Of a stretch of 59,118 nt of DNA, positions 47,954 through 55,029 are shown one piece after another (the first letter of the stretch is position 1; every line of letters begins with the position of its first letter). A program made the translations under genes and the position numbers. The DNA is from Candidatus Magasanikbacteria bacterium CG1_02_32_51 (GTDB taxonomy: Bacteria > Patescibacteriota > Patescibacteriia > Magasanikbacterales > UBA922): the NCBI GenBank assembly GCA_001871435.1, contig MNVC01000014.1:1-59118 (forward strand). The letters run 5' to 3'. Below the pieces are notes generated by a model, which did no database searches, was not told the origin of the DNA, and saw nothing but the letters and a program-made list of their open reading frames with translations.

Positions 47954-48000
47954 TTATAATAAAAAAATTCCCACATAAGTAGGAATTTTTTTTATTATAA
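47954..48000 (-). terminator. Terminator of the infC-rpmI-rplT operon
   Basis: The arms AAAAAAATTCC and GGAATTTTTTTT, extended by TTATAAT/ATTATAA, form a long stem with a CACATAAGTA loop 6 bases after the rplT stop. It has A/T runs on both sides and could act in both directions. Confidence 0.88.
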
Positions 48001-48005
48001 AAATA

Positions 48006-48350
48006 TTATTTTACTTCTTCAAAGATTTTTGTAAATACTGCAGGATGATTTTCAGCGATTTGGGCTAGTATTTTTCTATCAATTAAGACATTGTTTTTCT
48101 TTAGTGAATTGATAAAAACACTGTATGAAGTTCCTAACGCACGAACAGCCGCATTGATTTTTACTTGCCACAGACGGCGTGTTTCTCTTTTTTTGGTTTT
48201 TCTATCGCAGTAAGCATGAGCACCAGCTTTGGTATCAGCAGTTTGAGCTAGTTTTATAAGATTTTTTCTACCAGCTTGAAAACCTTTAGTTCTTTTCATT
48301 AGAGCCTTACGGCGCTTGACGTGTTGTACACCTCGTTTTACTCTTGGCAT
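48006..48350 (-). CDS. rplT: Ribosomal protein bL20
   Basis: A 114-aa protein: MPRVKRGVQHVKRRKALMKR at the N-terminus, KGFQAGRKNLIKLAQ, KRETRRLWQVKINAAVRALG and YSVFINSLKKNNVLIDRKIL. Length and sequence are normal for bL20, an assembly protein of the large subunit. It is the last gene of infC-rpmI-rplT, 27 bases after rpmI. In other bacteria L20 represses its own operon; no such leader structure was identified here. Confidence 0.97.
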   Translation of the reverse strand: MPRVKRGVQHVKRRKALMKRTKGFQAGRKNLIKLAQTADTKAGAHAYCDRKTKKRETRRLWQVKINAAVRALGTSYSVFINSLKKNNVLIDRKILAQIAENHPAVFTKIFEEVK

Positions 48351-48377
48351 ATTTTTTATTGATTACAATTATTTTAT

Positions 48378-48584
48378 TTAGGAATATGGCAAAGCTTTGA
48401 TAACTATCTTTTGCAATGGCAAAGATACTGTGTTGTCAGAGCGTTTGTTACGTTTGGTATTGCCTGATTCACGAGAGTTGAAATGATCTTGGCCATCATG
48501 TCTTTTTAGGACTTTGATGCCTTTTTTGGATCTTTTGACTATGAATCTTTTGGTAGTACCTTTATGTGTCTTCATTTTTGGCAT
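48378..48584 (-). CDS. rpmI: Ribosomal protein bL35
   Basis: A 68-aa basic protein starting MPKMKTHKGTTKRFIVKRSK, followed by KGIKVLKRHDGQDHFNSRES. This is the classical bL35 pattern (MPKMKTHKGAAKRF), with a slightly long C-terminus (LQKIVIKALPYS). It lies between infC and rplT in the standard order. A 234-base spacer containing an ATTG-type inverted repeat separates it from infC. Confidence 0.96.
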   Translation of the reverse strand: MPKMKTHKGTTKRFIVKRSKKGIKVLKRHDGQDHFNSRESGNTKRNKRSDNTVSLPLQKIVIKALPYS

Positions 48585-48716
48585 ATTTTTGATAATTTTA
48601 TAAAGTTTTAAGCTTCGTGATTATAGACTATTTTTGACCTTTAGTCAAGGGGAAATGTGTGTATAGGTTATAAAGTAAATTTAACAGATATAATTGAATA
48701 AAACTGAGAGTATATA

Positions 48717-48811
48717 GACAACATTGCTCCATTGTCATATTGTCCTATTGTGGTTTTTCTTTCAAAATTATTGGCAATACAGCAATAGGTCAGTGGGGCA
48801 ATGGGTCAATT
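48717..48811. repeat. ATTGTC-type inverted tandem repeats between rpmI and infC
   Basis: The left arm has GACAACATTGCTCCATTGTC and ATATTGTCCTATTG. The right arm has CAATACAGCAATAGGTCAG and GGGGCAATGGGTCAATTT. It has the same composition and layout as the repeats flanking four-helix unit A but no gene between the arms (24 bases). It lies within the infC-rpmI operon and could attenuate it. Confidence 0.72.
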
Positions 48812-48818
48812 TTAAAAT

Positions 48819-49367
48819 CTATTTTTTAACTATAACGGCTATAATGCTCTTTCCTTGTCTGCCAATTTCTTGTTCAAATCTAGTTTCAATAGTTTTTTGA
48901 ATGTTTTGAATCATTTTTTTTATTATTTCAATTCCTATTTCTGGACGGGCATTTTCACGTCCTTTCATATTTAGCTCAATTTTTACTTTGTCGCCTCTGT
49001 TTAGGAATTTTTCTGCTTGTTTTTGTTTGATGACTAAATCATGTTCACTAATACGAGCAGAAAGACGTAAACCTTTAGTTTCATTTACTTTAGAATGAGC
49101 TTTTTGTTTGCGAGCTTCTTTTTCTTTTTGATATTTGAATTCTGTAAAATCTATCAATTTAGCCACTGGAGGAGTACTTTTAGGGTTGATTTCTACCAAA
49201 TCTAGTTCTTTGTTCATAGCTAAATCTAGGGCTTCTCTTTTGGAGAGAATTCCTATTTTTTTACCTTCCTCATCCAAAACTATCAATTCTTCAGCTTCAA
49301 TTTCAGAATTTTTTTTGTATTTCGGAATTAGTGGTTTTTCTGGTCTTTTTCTTCTTGAGATACGCAT
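48819..49367 (-). CDS. infC: Translation initiation factor IF-3
   Basis: A 182-aa protein. The N-domain holds EAEELIVLDEEGKKIGILSK, EALDLAMNKELDLVEINPK and PVAKLIDFTEFKYQKEKEA. The C-domain holds KGLRLSARISEHDLVIKQKQ, AEKFLNRGDKVKIELNMKGR and EQEIGRQGKSIIAVIVKK. IF-3 checks start codon and initiator tRNA. The start here is ATG, not the rare AUU used for autoregulation in enterobacteria. It heads the infC-rpmI-rplT operon and is preceded by the AAAGTTC-type hairpin at 49374. Confidence 0.97.
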   Translation of the reverse strand: MRISRRKRPEKPLIPKYKKNSEIEAEELIVLDEEGKKIGILSKREALDLAMNKELDLVEINPKSTPPVAKLIDFTEFKYQKEKEARKQKAHSKVNETKGLRLSARISEHDLVIKQKQAEKFLNRGDKVKIELNMKGRENARPEIGIEIIKKMIQNIQKTIETRFEQEIGRQGKSIIAVIVKK

Positions 49368-49373
49368 AACGTA

Positions 49374-49440
49374 GTTGAAAGTTATAAAGTTAAAAGTTCA
49401 TAAAGTACTTTTGACTTTACGAACTTTACGAACTTTTGAC
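49374..49440. repeat. AAAGTTC-type hairpin between tmRNA and infC
   Basis: GTTAAAAGTTCATAAAGT pairs with ACTTTACGAACTTTTGAC (one G-U, one C-A) around ACTTTTG. Further tandem copies (GAACTTTACGAACTTT; AAAGTTATAAAGTT) surround it. It sits between the 3' end of tmRNA and the infC start. Confidence 0.75.
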
Positions 49441-49448
49441 TAATTTTG

Positions 49449-49853
49449 TGGAGATGCCGGGAATTGAACCCGGGTCTAGATGGGTTATCCCCATATTCTA
49501 CATGTATAGCTAATTTGGTATTTTGTTGGTAGCTAGAAAATTAGCAAAACCACTACCAACTATTCTGAATTGTTGTCAATTGAAACTGTCAGAAAGCCAT
49601 TTCAATTTACGCTCAATGGGGGTTGACACCGCAGATCTCAATATTGAGTATCTCGAGATGCGATGGTAGATGAGCTTATTAAGCTACTACAGATGCGAAT
49701 GATGGCATACTGAAAGCAGAAGCTACAGCAGTTCTCACTCGACTTACTAAGTTTACACTTAGGGATTCTACGCCGGTATTTACGAGGAAAGCGTAGCTCC
49801 TCGACATGCTTATGAAGGGTAACTAGGTCCAACTATCGAACCCTGTCATCCCC
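49449..49853 (-). ncRNA. ssrA: tmRNA
   Basis: A 405-nt RNA on the minus strand. The tRNA-like ends pair as GGGGATG with CATCTCC (one G-U). The T arm is CCGGG-TTCAATT-CCCGG, the discriminator is A, and CCA is not encoded. After the 5' GACAGGGTTCGATAGTTGG comes the message part, whose reading frame ends ...FSMPSFASVVA before TAATAA (stops at 49681-49676), so the proteolysis tag ends in VVA. The resume codon could not be fixed; the frame is open upstream through VRTAVASA. It rescues stalled ribosomes together with SmpB, encoded 164 bases upstream. Confidence 0.93.
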
Positions 49854-49981
49854 CTTTTTTTGTCAAATGACAATTTTTAGATTACAAAGTTTTTGTAATT
49901 TAAATGGTTATCATTTTATTAAACGCTGAAAAATAAAATAGAGATACAATTGAGATAATTTTTGTTTAAAAAAGTAAAATT

Positions 49982-50012
49982 ACAATGAAACAATGGAACA
50001 ATATAACAATGG
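49982..50012. repeat. ACAATG-type tandem repeat after smpB
   Basis: ACAATGAAACAATGGAACAA and TATAACAATGG lie just beyond the smpB stop. The reverse-complement type (ATATTGTTACATTGTTAAAT) lies before the gene at 50529, so smpB is bracketed by an inverted pair. The region 49854-49981 shows nothing else apart from a TTGTCA-TT-TGACAA palindrome. Confidence 0.6.
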
Positions 50013-50016
50013 TTTT

Positions 50017-50463
50017 TTAATAGTCACCCTTGAGGGCACGGTGCATATCACGGCTTTCTTGGCGTTCTTTTAGGATACGTTTTTTATCAAATTGTTTTTT
50101 GCCATGACCAATACCAATTTCTACCTTTATTTTACGGCCTTTAGTATATACTGACAGGGGTAGTATTGTCAAGCCTTTTTCTTGTATTTTTCCTGTTAAA
50201 TAAGCTATTTGTTTCTTGTTTAATAATATTTTACGACTTCTTTCTGGTTCATAATCCTTGATAGTAGCATATTTATATTTGGAAATATGAGTATTTAATA
50301 GATAGGCTGCCCCATCATGAATAGTTACAAAGCTACCAGTAAGCTTGATTTGTTTGCTTCTTATAGCCTTTACTTCTGATCCGGTCAATACCAAACCAGC
50401 CTCAAAGGTTTCAAGGATTTCATAATCAAATCTGGCTTTTTTGTTGATGGCGTAGGTGGGCAT
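50017..50463 (-). CDS. smpB: SsrA-binding protein SmpB
   Basis: A 148-aa protein with the full SmpB pattern: NKKARFDYEILETFEAGLVL (about 6-25), TGSEVKAIRSKQIKLTGSFV, AYLLNTHISKYKYA, RKILLNKKQIAYLTGKIQEK, GLTILPLSVYTKGRKIKVEI and GHGKKQFDKK with the basic C-terminal tail RQESRDMHRAL. It binds the tRNA-like end of tmRNA and brings it to stalled ribosomes. It is on the same strand as ssrA and immediately upstream of it. Confidence 0.97.
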   Translation of the reverse strand: MPTYAINKKARFDYEILETFEAGLVLTGSEVKAIRSKQIKLTGSFVTIHDGAAYLLNTHISKYKYATIKDYEPERSRKILLNKKQIAYLTGKIQEKGLTILPLSVYTKGRKIKVEIGIGHGKKQFDKKRILKERQESRDMHRALKGDY

Positions 50464-50528
50464 AGTATTGCATTTATTGAAGTACTCTAATGCTAGATGT
50501 AAGATTAAAGTGTGTGATAAGTGCTTTT

Positions 50529-50597
50529 ATATTGTTACATTGTTAAATTGTTATTTTGTTATTGCTCAATTTAGCCATATAACAATTTAACAATTGC
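50529..50597. repeat. ATTGTT-type inverted tandem repeats before smpB
   Basis: ATATTGTTACATTGTTAAATT, GTTATTTTGTTATTGC and, inverted, ATATAACAATTTAACAATTGC. Much of the gene-free stretch 50464-50856 is this element; the remainder holds a promoter and the repeats at 50776. Confidence 0.68.
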
Positions 50598-50675
50598 TAA
50601 AATTAGAAAACAATCTTCTAAAATAATGAACTCTATAGGATATTTCGTGTTTATCATAAGCTATTTAGCACTTTT

Positions 50676-50704
50676 TTGCAAGATTTAGTGAATTGTTGTA
50701 TAAT
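50676..50704 (+). promoter_or_regulatory. Promoter of the 50.8-53.2 kb membrane operon
   Basis: TTGCAA (50676-50681), a 17-bp spacer and TATAAT (50699-50704). The transcript would start near 50711 and carry an unusually long leader of about 146 bases. Confidence 0.72.
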
Positions 50705-50775
50705 GTTTTTAGTTTTTAGGCAAAATTTTTTGTTTAAATATATTTTGTTTATAATTAACATTTTATTTACTTTAG

Positions 50776-50850
50776 GGCAACAGTTGACAGCCTATAGACT
50801 TGTGATTTTTAGGTGAGCCTGTTGTCTGTAGTCCATAGTCTGTAGACTAG
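50776..50850 (+). repeat. CAACAG...CTGTTG leader repeats
   Basis: CAACAGTTGACAGCCTATAG and CTGTTGTCTGTAGTCCATAG with a second GTCTGTAG form short direct and inverted repeats in the long leader. The CTGTTGTCTG word is the complement of the ACAACAG repeat found in the glycosyltransferase at 32186. Confidence 0.5.
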
Positions 50851-50856
50851 AAATAT

Positions 50857-51297
50857 ATGTCTGATAAAAAGAAAAAAATAGATTTTGTTTTGTTAGTTTT
50901 TGGTTCTATAGCACTTTTTGTGATTATTGCTGTTTTTATAATTTTATATTTACTTTTTAACAAGGATAACAAATCAAAAAACAATTCTCTTATAAAACAA
51001 AATGTTGATTTGAATCCAACAATTACACTTCAAGAATTATCTGATAATTATAAAAAAGATATTGAAACACAAATAAATTTTATAAAAAATACTGACAAAG
51101 ATATTGCTACTCTTTCTCAAGATCTAGAAAATAATATGCTCAAGATTCATGTACCAACAGAAGAAAGAGAAAAATTTTTGAATGTGACTTTGCAATTGGT
51201 ACGTATGCAAAAACAAGGTTTGGAAATAGATCCTAAGGCTAGTAAAGATAAAATTTTGGAATTACTAAATAGTTTATTAAATTATGAAGAAAAATAA
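50857..51297 (+). CDS. Membrane-anchored protein, unknown
   Basis: A 146-aa protein with a Lys-rich start (MSDKKKKIDF), one transmembrane helix (VLLVFGSIALFVIIAVFIIL, about 11-30) and an external helical domain of about 110 residues rich in Lys, Asp and Asn (YKKDIETQINFIKNTDKDIA). No family recognised. It overlaps the next gene by 14 bases and heads a three-gene membrane operon. Confidence 0.75.
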   Translation: MSDKKKKIDFVLLVFGSIALFVIIAVFIILYLLFNKDNKSKNNSLIKQNVDLNPTITLQELSDNYKKDIETQINFIKNTDKDIATLSQDLENNMLKIHVPTEEREKFLNVTLQLVRMQKQGLEIDPKASKDKILELLNSLLNYEEK

Positions 51298-52096
51298 ACC
51301 GGTTTTTGTTGCCATTTTTTCTGTTTTCATTTTGCCATTGGTTTTGTTGATAGTTAATTTTTTCCCAGGATTTGAAATTAATACTCATATAGTAGTCACG
51401 CCGGATGGTGGATTATTAAATATTAAACTGTTTTATATTTTGATGTTAATAATGAATGCTTACTTTATTTTTATTGCTTTTAGATACAATTTGGACAAAT
51501 CAGAAATTGCTCTCAACTTTATGACTTCTTGGTCGTTTATTGTACTTGTGCTTTTGGTAGAGAATGTTTGGATACGTTATGTATTTATTATATTTTCTAT
51601 GCTGGTATTTTTCTTTATTGCTTATTGGTCTAGACCTAAGACCAGCCAATCTGTTTATGTCAAAGAAAAACCTTTACGTCGGATGATGATGATGCTTTAT
51701 GTTTTCAATACTTATGCTTTTTTGATTGGTGCTTATTCTTTTCATATTTATTTTACCAATTTTTCCTTTGTTTTCATAAGTGTGGTATCATCTATATATA
51801 GTGCTTTTGCAGCTTATATGATTTGGAGTTTGTATTTCAAATCAGAATTCAAAAAACTGGTAGTTTGGTCAATTATTTTTGCGACAATTATTTTTGAATT
51901 GATGTGGGTGATGGTATATTTACCTTTTGGTTATTTGGCTTTGGGATTTTTGACTGTTTGGATTTGGTATTTGTTACAACTCTTTGTGCGTTTTCATTTG
52001 AATAAAGAAGATATTATTTGGAAACAACAAATCAATTTTTTATTAGTTAATTTAATTTTATATATTTTAGTACTTTATATTATTAGATGGGTATGA
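51284..52096 (+). CDS. Polytopic membrane protein, unknown
   Basis: A 270-aa protein with about eight hydrophobic segments (for example FVAIFSVFILPLVLLIVNFF, LLVENVWIRYVFIIFSMLVF, LGFLTVWIWYLLQLFVRF). It has few charged loops and no recognised motif. It lies between the anchored protein at 50857 and the PDZ protein at 52087 with overlaps on both sides, so the three products probably form one membrane complex. The role is unknown. Confidence 0.78.
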   Translation: MKKNKPVFVAIFSVFILPLVLLIVNFFPGFEINTHIVVTPDGGLLNIKLFYILMLIMNAYFIFIAFRYNLDKSEIALNFMTSWSFIVLVLLVENVWIRYVFIIFSMLVFFFIAYWSRPKTSQSVYVKEKPLRRMMMMLYVFNTYAFLIGAYSFHIYFTNFSFVFISVVSSIYSAFAAYMIWSLYFKSEFKKLVVWSIIFATIIFELMWVMVYLPFGYLALGFLTVWIWYLLQLFVRFHLNKEDIIWKQQINFLLVNLILYILVLYIIRWV

Positions 52097-53184
52097 TGAA
52101 AATGCAGTCACCACATTTACCAGAAAGAGCTTGCTCAGTGCAAGGACATAATTTTTGGCAAAATATTCGTTTTACAATTTACGTTGTTGTTATTGCTTTG
52201 TTAGCTGGAATAACTGGCTCTTTAGTTGTCTCTGCTTGGTTTGAACCAGATTTTTATTCTACCCAAAAGATATTGTTGGTAAATAGAATTATTGGTAATA
52301 CCACAGACCAAATTGCTACTTGGAGTAAGACACCAAGTCCTTTGGCAGCCAAGAGATTGGAATATAGTACTATAAATATTTTTGACAAGAGTTTGCAAGT
52401 TGCAAAGAATTTTTATTCCAGAGAAGCTTTTTTAGGTAGAGTTGCTATGCTTAGCTCTAGTGGTTGGGGGATAATTTATTATCCAGAATTTAGTCAAGCA
52501 AAATTGTTAAATTGGTTGGCTTTGGATAATCAAGGTTTGGAATACAAAATAGAAAATACTATTTTTGATGCTGAGAGAGGAATGCTCTATGTCAAATTTG
52601 CTGGTAATAATTTTCGCGTAATGTCTTTTCCTAATTGGAATAATTTTACCAATGGAACCAAAGTTTGGGTGTCAGATTATAATGTTTGGAAAGAGAGACA
52701 ACTTGGTGATACAATTGTTGTTATCAAAAATCCTCACATAATTACTGAACAATATAGTCGTTTGCACTTGGAACCAGAAACAGCTCAGGGTGGTATAGTG
52801 ATGACTGAAGAAGGTCAATTTGTGGGTTTTGTGGATATAGATGGTATGTTGCAGACTGCGTGGTTTGCTGACTATCAGTTACCAAATTTGTTGGAAAAAG
52901 GTGAATTTATAAAAAATAATATTGATTGGAGTGGTTATTTTGTAGAGCGTCATGGTGCAAGTGAAGTCGTTGGTGCACCTGGTAGTGGTTTTTTTATAGT
53001 AAATTCTGGCAAAGTCATTACAGATCTCAAAAAAGGTGATATAATTACGAGCGTCAATGGTAGTGAAATTGATCCACACAATCTTTGGAAGACTATACTT
53101 GCTAATGTTGGTGATTTCAATTTGACTGTTTGGAGAAATGGAATAGAAGTAGATTTGAAAATTCACCTAATATCTCAGCCATAG
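52087..53184 (+). CDS. Membrane-anchored PDZ protein resembling an inactive HtrA protease
   Basis: A 365-aa protein. One transmembrane helix (ITIYVVVIALLAGITG-like, about 33-50) is followed by an external domain that resembles a trypsin-like beta barrel (GWGIIYYPEF, KVWVSDYNVWKERQLGDTIV, AQGGIVMTEEGQFVGFVDID). The last 80 residues are a PDZ domain (GSGFFIVNSGKVITDLKKGD, IITSVNGSEIDPHN). In active HtrA proteins the nucleophile precedes the Gly-Gly (GNSGG); here the context is TAQGG, so the Ser appears lost. It may be a binding or sensing protein. ATG 52093 (ATGA overlap) is an alternative start. Confidence 0.7.
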   Translation: MGMMKMQSPHLPERACSVQGHNFWQNIRFTIYVVVIALLAGITGSLVVSAWFEPDFYSTQKILLVNRIIGNTTDQIATWSKTPSPLAAKRLEYSTINIFDKSLQVAKNFYSREAFLGRVAMLSSSGWGIIYYPEFSQAKLLNWLALDNQGLEYKIENTIFDAERGMLYVKFAGNNFRVMSFPNWNNFTNGTKVWVSDYNVWKERQLGDTIVVIKNPHIITEQYSRLHLEPETAQGGIVMTEEGQFVGFVDIDGMLQTAWFADYQLPNLLEKGEFIKNNIDWSGYFVERHGASEVVGAPGSGFFIVNSGKVITDLKKGDIITSVNGSEIDPHNLWKTILANVGDFNLTVWRNGIEVDLKIHLISQP

Positions 53185-53189
53185 TCTGA

Positions 53190-53204
53190 TCCGCCTTGGG
53201 CGGA
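53190..53204. repeat. 15-bp TCCGCC-TTG-GGCGGA hairpin unit
   Basis: A single unit of the kind found doubled at 46648-46677, six bases after the stop of the PDZ gene. It is strikingly GC-rich for this sequence. Confidence 0.75.
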
Positions 53205-53238
53205 TAATTAATAATTTCTAATAAAATTATAAATAAAT

Positions 53239-53658
53239 ATGGAGGGGGATACAATAATTACAAATGACAAAATCCAAATTACAAATCAAAATCAAAATAC
53301 CAATGTCAAAGTTTACGACTTAGTTGAGAGAACAGGAAAATTTGGTGAAGATATAATAGTCTTTCTGAAGACTTTGGTAAGAGATGTTATAAATAACAGG
53401 TTGATAGACCAAATAATTAGATCAGCTACTAGTATAGGTGCAAATTATATGGAAGCAGACGGTGCTGAATCAAAAAAAGATTTTATACACAAAATGGCAA
53501 TATGCAAAAAAGAAGCAAAAGAAACAGAACATTGGCTTAAAATGTTGGCCAAAGCAAATGATAGTAGAATAGACGAATGTAGGAAATTGTGGAAAGAAGT
53601 ACATGAGTTGACATTAATATTTTCAAGTATTTTAAATAAAAGTAAAAATAAGAAATAA
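53239..53658 (+). CDS. Four-helix-bundle protein (S23/IVS family), unit D
   Basis: A 139-aa protein. Residues 1-22 (including NDKIQITNQNQNTN) are translated from the left repeat. The family core follows: VYDLVERTGKFGEDIIVFLK (about 24-43), IDQIIRSATSIGANYMEADG (about 56-75), KKDFIHKMAICKKEAKETEH and a last helix ELTLIFSSILNKS. ATGGAGGGGG at the start supplies an SD-like GGAGG, as in unit B. Inverted repeats at 53257-53300 and 53657-53714 overlap the first and last codons. Confidence 0.88.
   Translation: MEGDTIITNDKIQITNQNQNTNVKVYDLVERTGKFGEDIIVFLKTLVRDVINNRLIDQIIRSATSIGANYMEADGAESKKDFIHKMAICKKEAKETEHWLKMLAKANDSRIDECRKLWKEVHELTLIFSSILNKSKNKK
53257..53300. repeat. Left repeat of four-helix-bundle unit D, inside the coding region
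   Basis: AATTACAAATGACAAAATCC, AAATTACAAATCAAAATC and AAAATACC are tandem variants of the AAATnnCAAAT word. It is mirrored at 53657-53714 and shared with unit C (41731-41845). Confidence 0.78.
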
Positions 53659-53714
53659 TTTTGCATTTATTATTTGAAATTGATTTGACATTTGAACTTT
53701 GAAATTTGGTTTTA
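53657..53714. repeat. Right repeat of four-helix-bundle unit D
   Basis: AATTTTGCATTTATTATTTG, AAATTGATTTGACATTTGAA and CTTTGAAATTTGGTTTTAT form the imperfect reverse complement of the left repeat, starting at the stop codon. Confidence 0.78.
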
Positions 53715-53789
53715 TACACTGAGATAACATAGATTTTTTAAAAATATATTAATCAATTTACTAATAAACTAATTAACAAATAACACAAT

Positions 53790-54395
53790 ATGTTCAACAC
53801 TCACAATTCGCTAGAACTTCTTCGTCATCGTTTCAAATTGATTTTTTTGGTTGGTATATTGGTAGCCATTTTATCTATTGGTTTTACTTTTATTTTTCCA
53901 CTAGAGTATAGAGCTGATGCTCAGGTATTGATTATTTCCAAGTCCAATTCTGGGGTTGATCCATATACTTTGGTTCGTTCAGCTGAGCGTGTGGGTGATA
54001 ACGTTATTCAGGTTATGAAGACTGACGATTTCTATCAAAAAGTAAAAGCCCAAACAAACTATGATATAGATTGGACATATTTTGAAAGTAAAGGTGAAAG
54101 ACAAAAACGTAAATTATGGCAAAAGACTCTAGTACCTTCAGTTGTCTATGGTACAGGGGTTTTGAATATTTCTACTTTTAGTACCAATTCAGACAAGGCT
54201 GTAAAGTTGGCCGCAGCATCTGCTGATGCCCTAGTTAGTCAAGGTTGGCAATATGTGGGTGGTGATGTTACTATGAAAGTTGTCAATAATCCCATAGCCA
54301 CAAAATGGCCAATGCGACCAAATCTGGTTATGAATGCTTTGTTAGGATTTGTAGTAGGTACTTTGTTGATGGGTTTGTTGGTGGTGAGGAAGTAA
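53790..54395 (+). CDS. Wzz/chain-length-determinant-like membrane protein
   Basis: A 201-aa protein with two membrane helices, LIFLVGILVAILSIGFTFIF (about 17-36) and ALLGFVVGTLLMGLLVV near the C-terminus. Between them is a periplasm-type domain with YRADAQVLIISKSNSGVDPY and the conserved PIATKWPMRPN just before the second helix (the Wzz proline-rich motif). There is no C-terminal tyrosine kinase. Such polysaccharide co-polymerases set glycan length. It lies 18 kb from the glycan locus, so its partner polymerase may be the protein at 3859. Confidence 0.82.
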   Translation: MFNTHNSLELLRHRFKLIFLVGILVAILSIGFTFIFPLEYRADAQVLIISKSNSGVDPYTLVRSAERVGDNVIQVMKTDDFYQKVKAQTNYDIDWTYFESKGERQKRKLWQKTLVPSVVYGTGVLNISTFSTNSDKAVKLAAASADALVSQGWQYVGGDVTMKVVNNPIATKWPMRPNLVMNALLGFVVGTLLMGLLVVRK

Positions 54396-54496
54396 CACTA
54401 ATCCTCCTTTGTTCTTATTTTATAGAACTACGGCGGACAAGTTTCACTGATTTTTATATGGTTAATTATAATTTTATCTTTTAAATAAAAATAATT

Positions 54497-54814
54497 ATGG
54501 ACAACGAAGATAAACAGGTAGCTACAGATCTTGGCAAAAAATTTGCCATAATTTTGGCACAATTGAATATTACTGATGAAACTAGACAGGCTATACTAGA
54601 TATAGTTCCAAGTTTAAATATGGCACAAATAGCCGAAATGGTAGATTTGTTTGAAAGAAAATATTTGGAAGCAGCTACAGGAGAGTTGGATGAAAAAATG
54701 AAACAAGATTTGGAAAAAATAAAAATTGGTATGAATCAGAAAAATGCAGAAATAAATGAAAGTACCATGTCAAAATTAGATGATTTGGAAAAAGAGGTTG
54801 GTAATTTGAATTAA
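54497..54814 (+). CDS. Small acidic helical protein, unknown
   Basis: A 105-aa protein, almost entirely helical and acidic (MDNEDKQVATDLGKKFAII, MVDLFERKYLEAATGELDEK), with a coiled-coil-like end (STMSKLDDLEKEVGNLN). It has no signal or membrane helix and no recognised family. It is followed by two genes at 6- and 5-base spacing, so it belongs to the operon of the giant protein at 55030. TATAAT at 54467-54472 may be its -10. Confidence 0.7.
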   Translation: MDNEDKQVATDLGKKFAIILAQLNITDETRQAILDIVPSLNMAQIAEMVDLFERKYLEAATGELDEKMKQDLEKIKIGMNQKNAEINESTMSKLDDLEKEVGNLN

Positions 54815-54820
54815 ATTTTT

Positions 54821-55024
54821 ATGCCACCAAAAAAAACTATTAAGAAACAAAAAGAAATGAGTCCTGTCAGACAACAGGAAATTTTTGTTTTGTTAGATAG
54901 GATTGAAAAGATGTTTGACAAAATTACCGTAGCTTTGAAGACTGTTGATAATGATACTCGTAGGGTTTTGAAAAAAGACGAAATAAAAAACATTTTAGAA
55001 AACATTCATAATATTAAATATTAA
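54821..55024 (+). CDS. Small helical protein, unknown
   Basis: A 67-aa protein with a basic start (MPPKKTIKKQKEMSPVRQQE) and one amphipathic helix (IFVLLDRIEKMFDKITVALK) followed by a Lys/Asp-rich end. No family recognised. Tight spacing (6 bases upstream, 5 bases downstream) makes it a likely partner of its two neighbours. Confidence 0.65.
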   Translation: MPPKKTIKKQKEMSPVRQQEIFVLLDRIEKMFDKITVALKTVDNDTRRVLKKDEIKNILENIHNIKY

Positions 55025-55029
55025 AGTAT

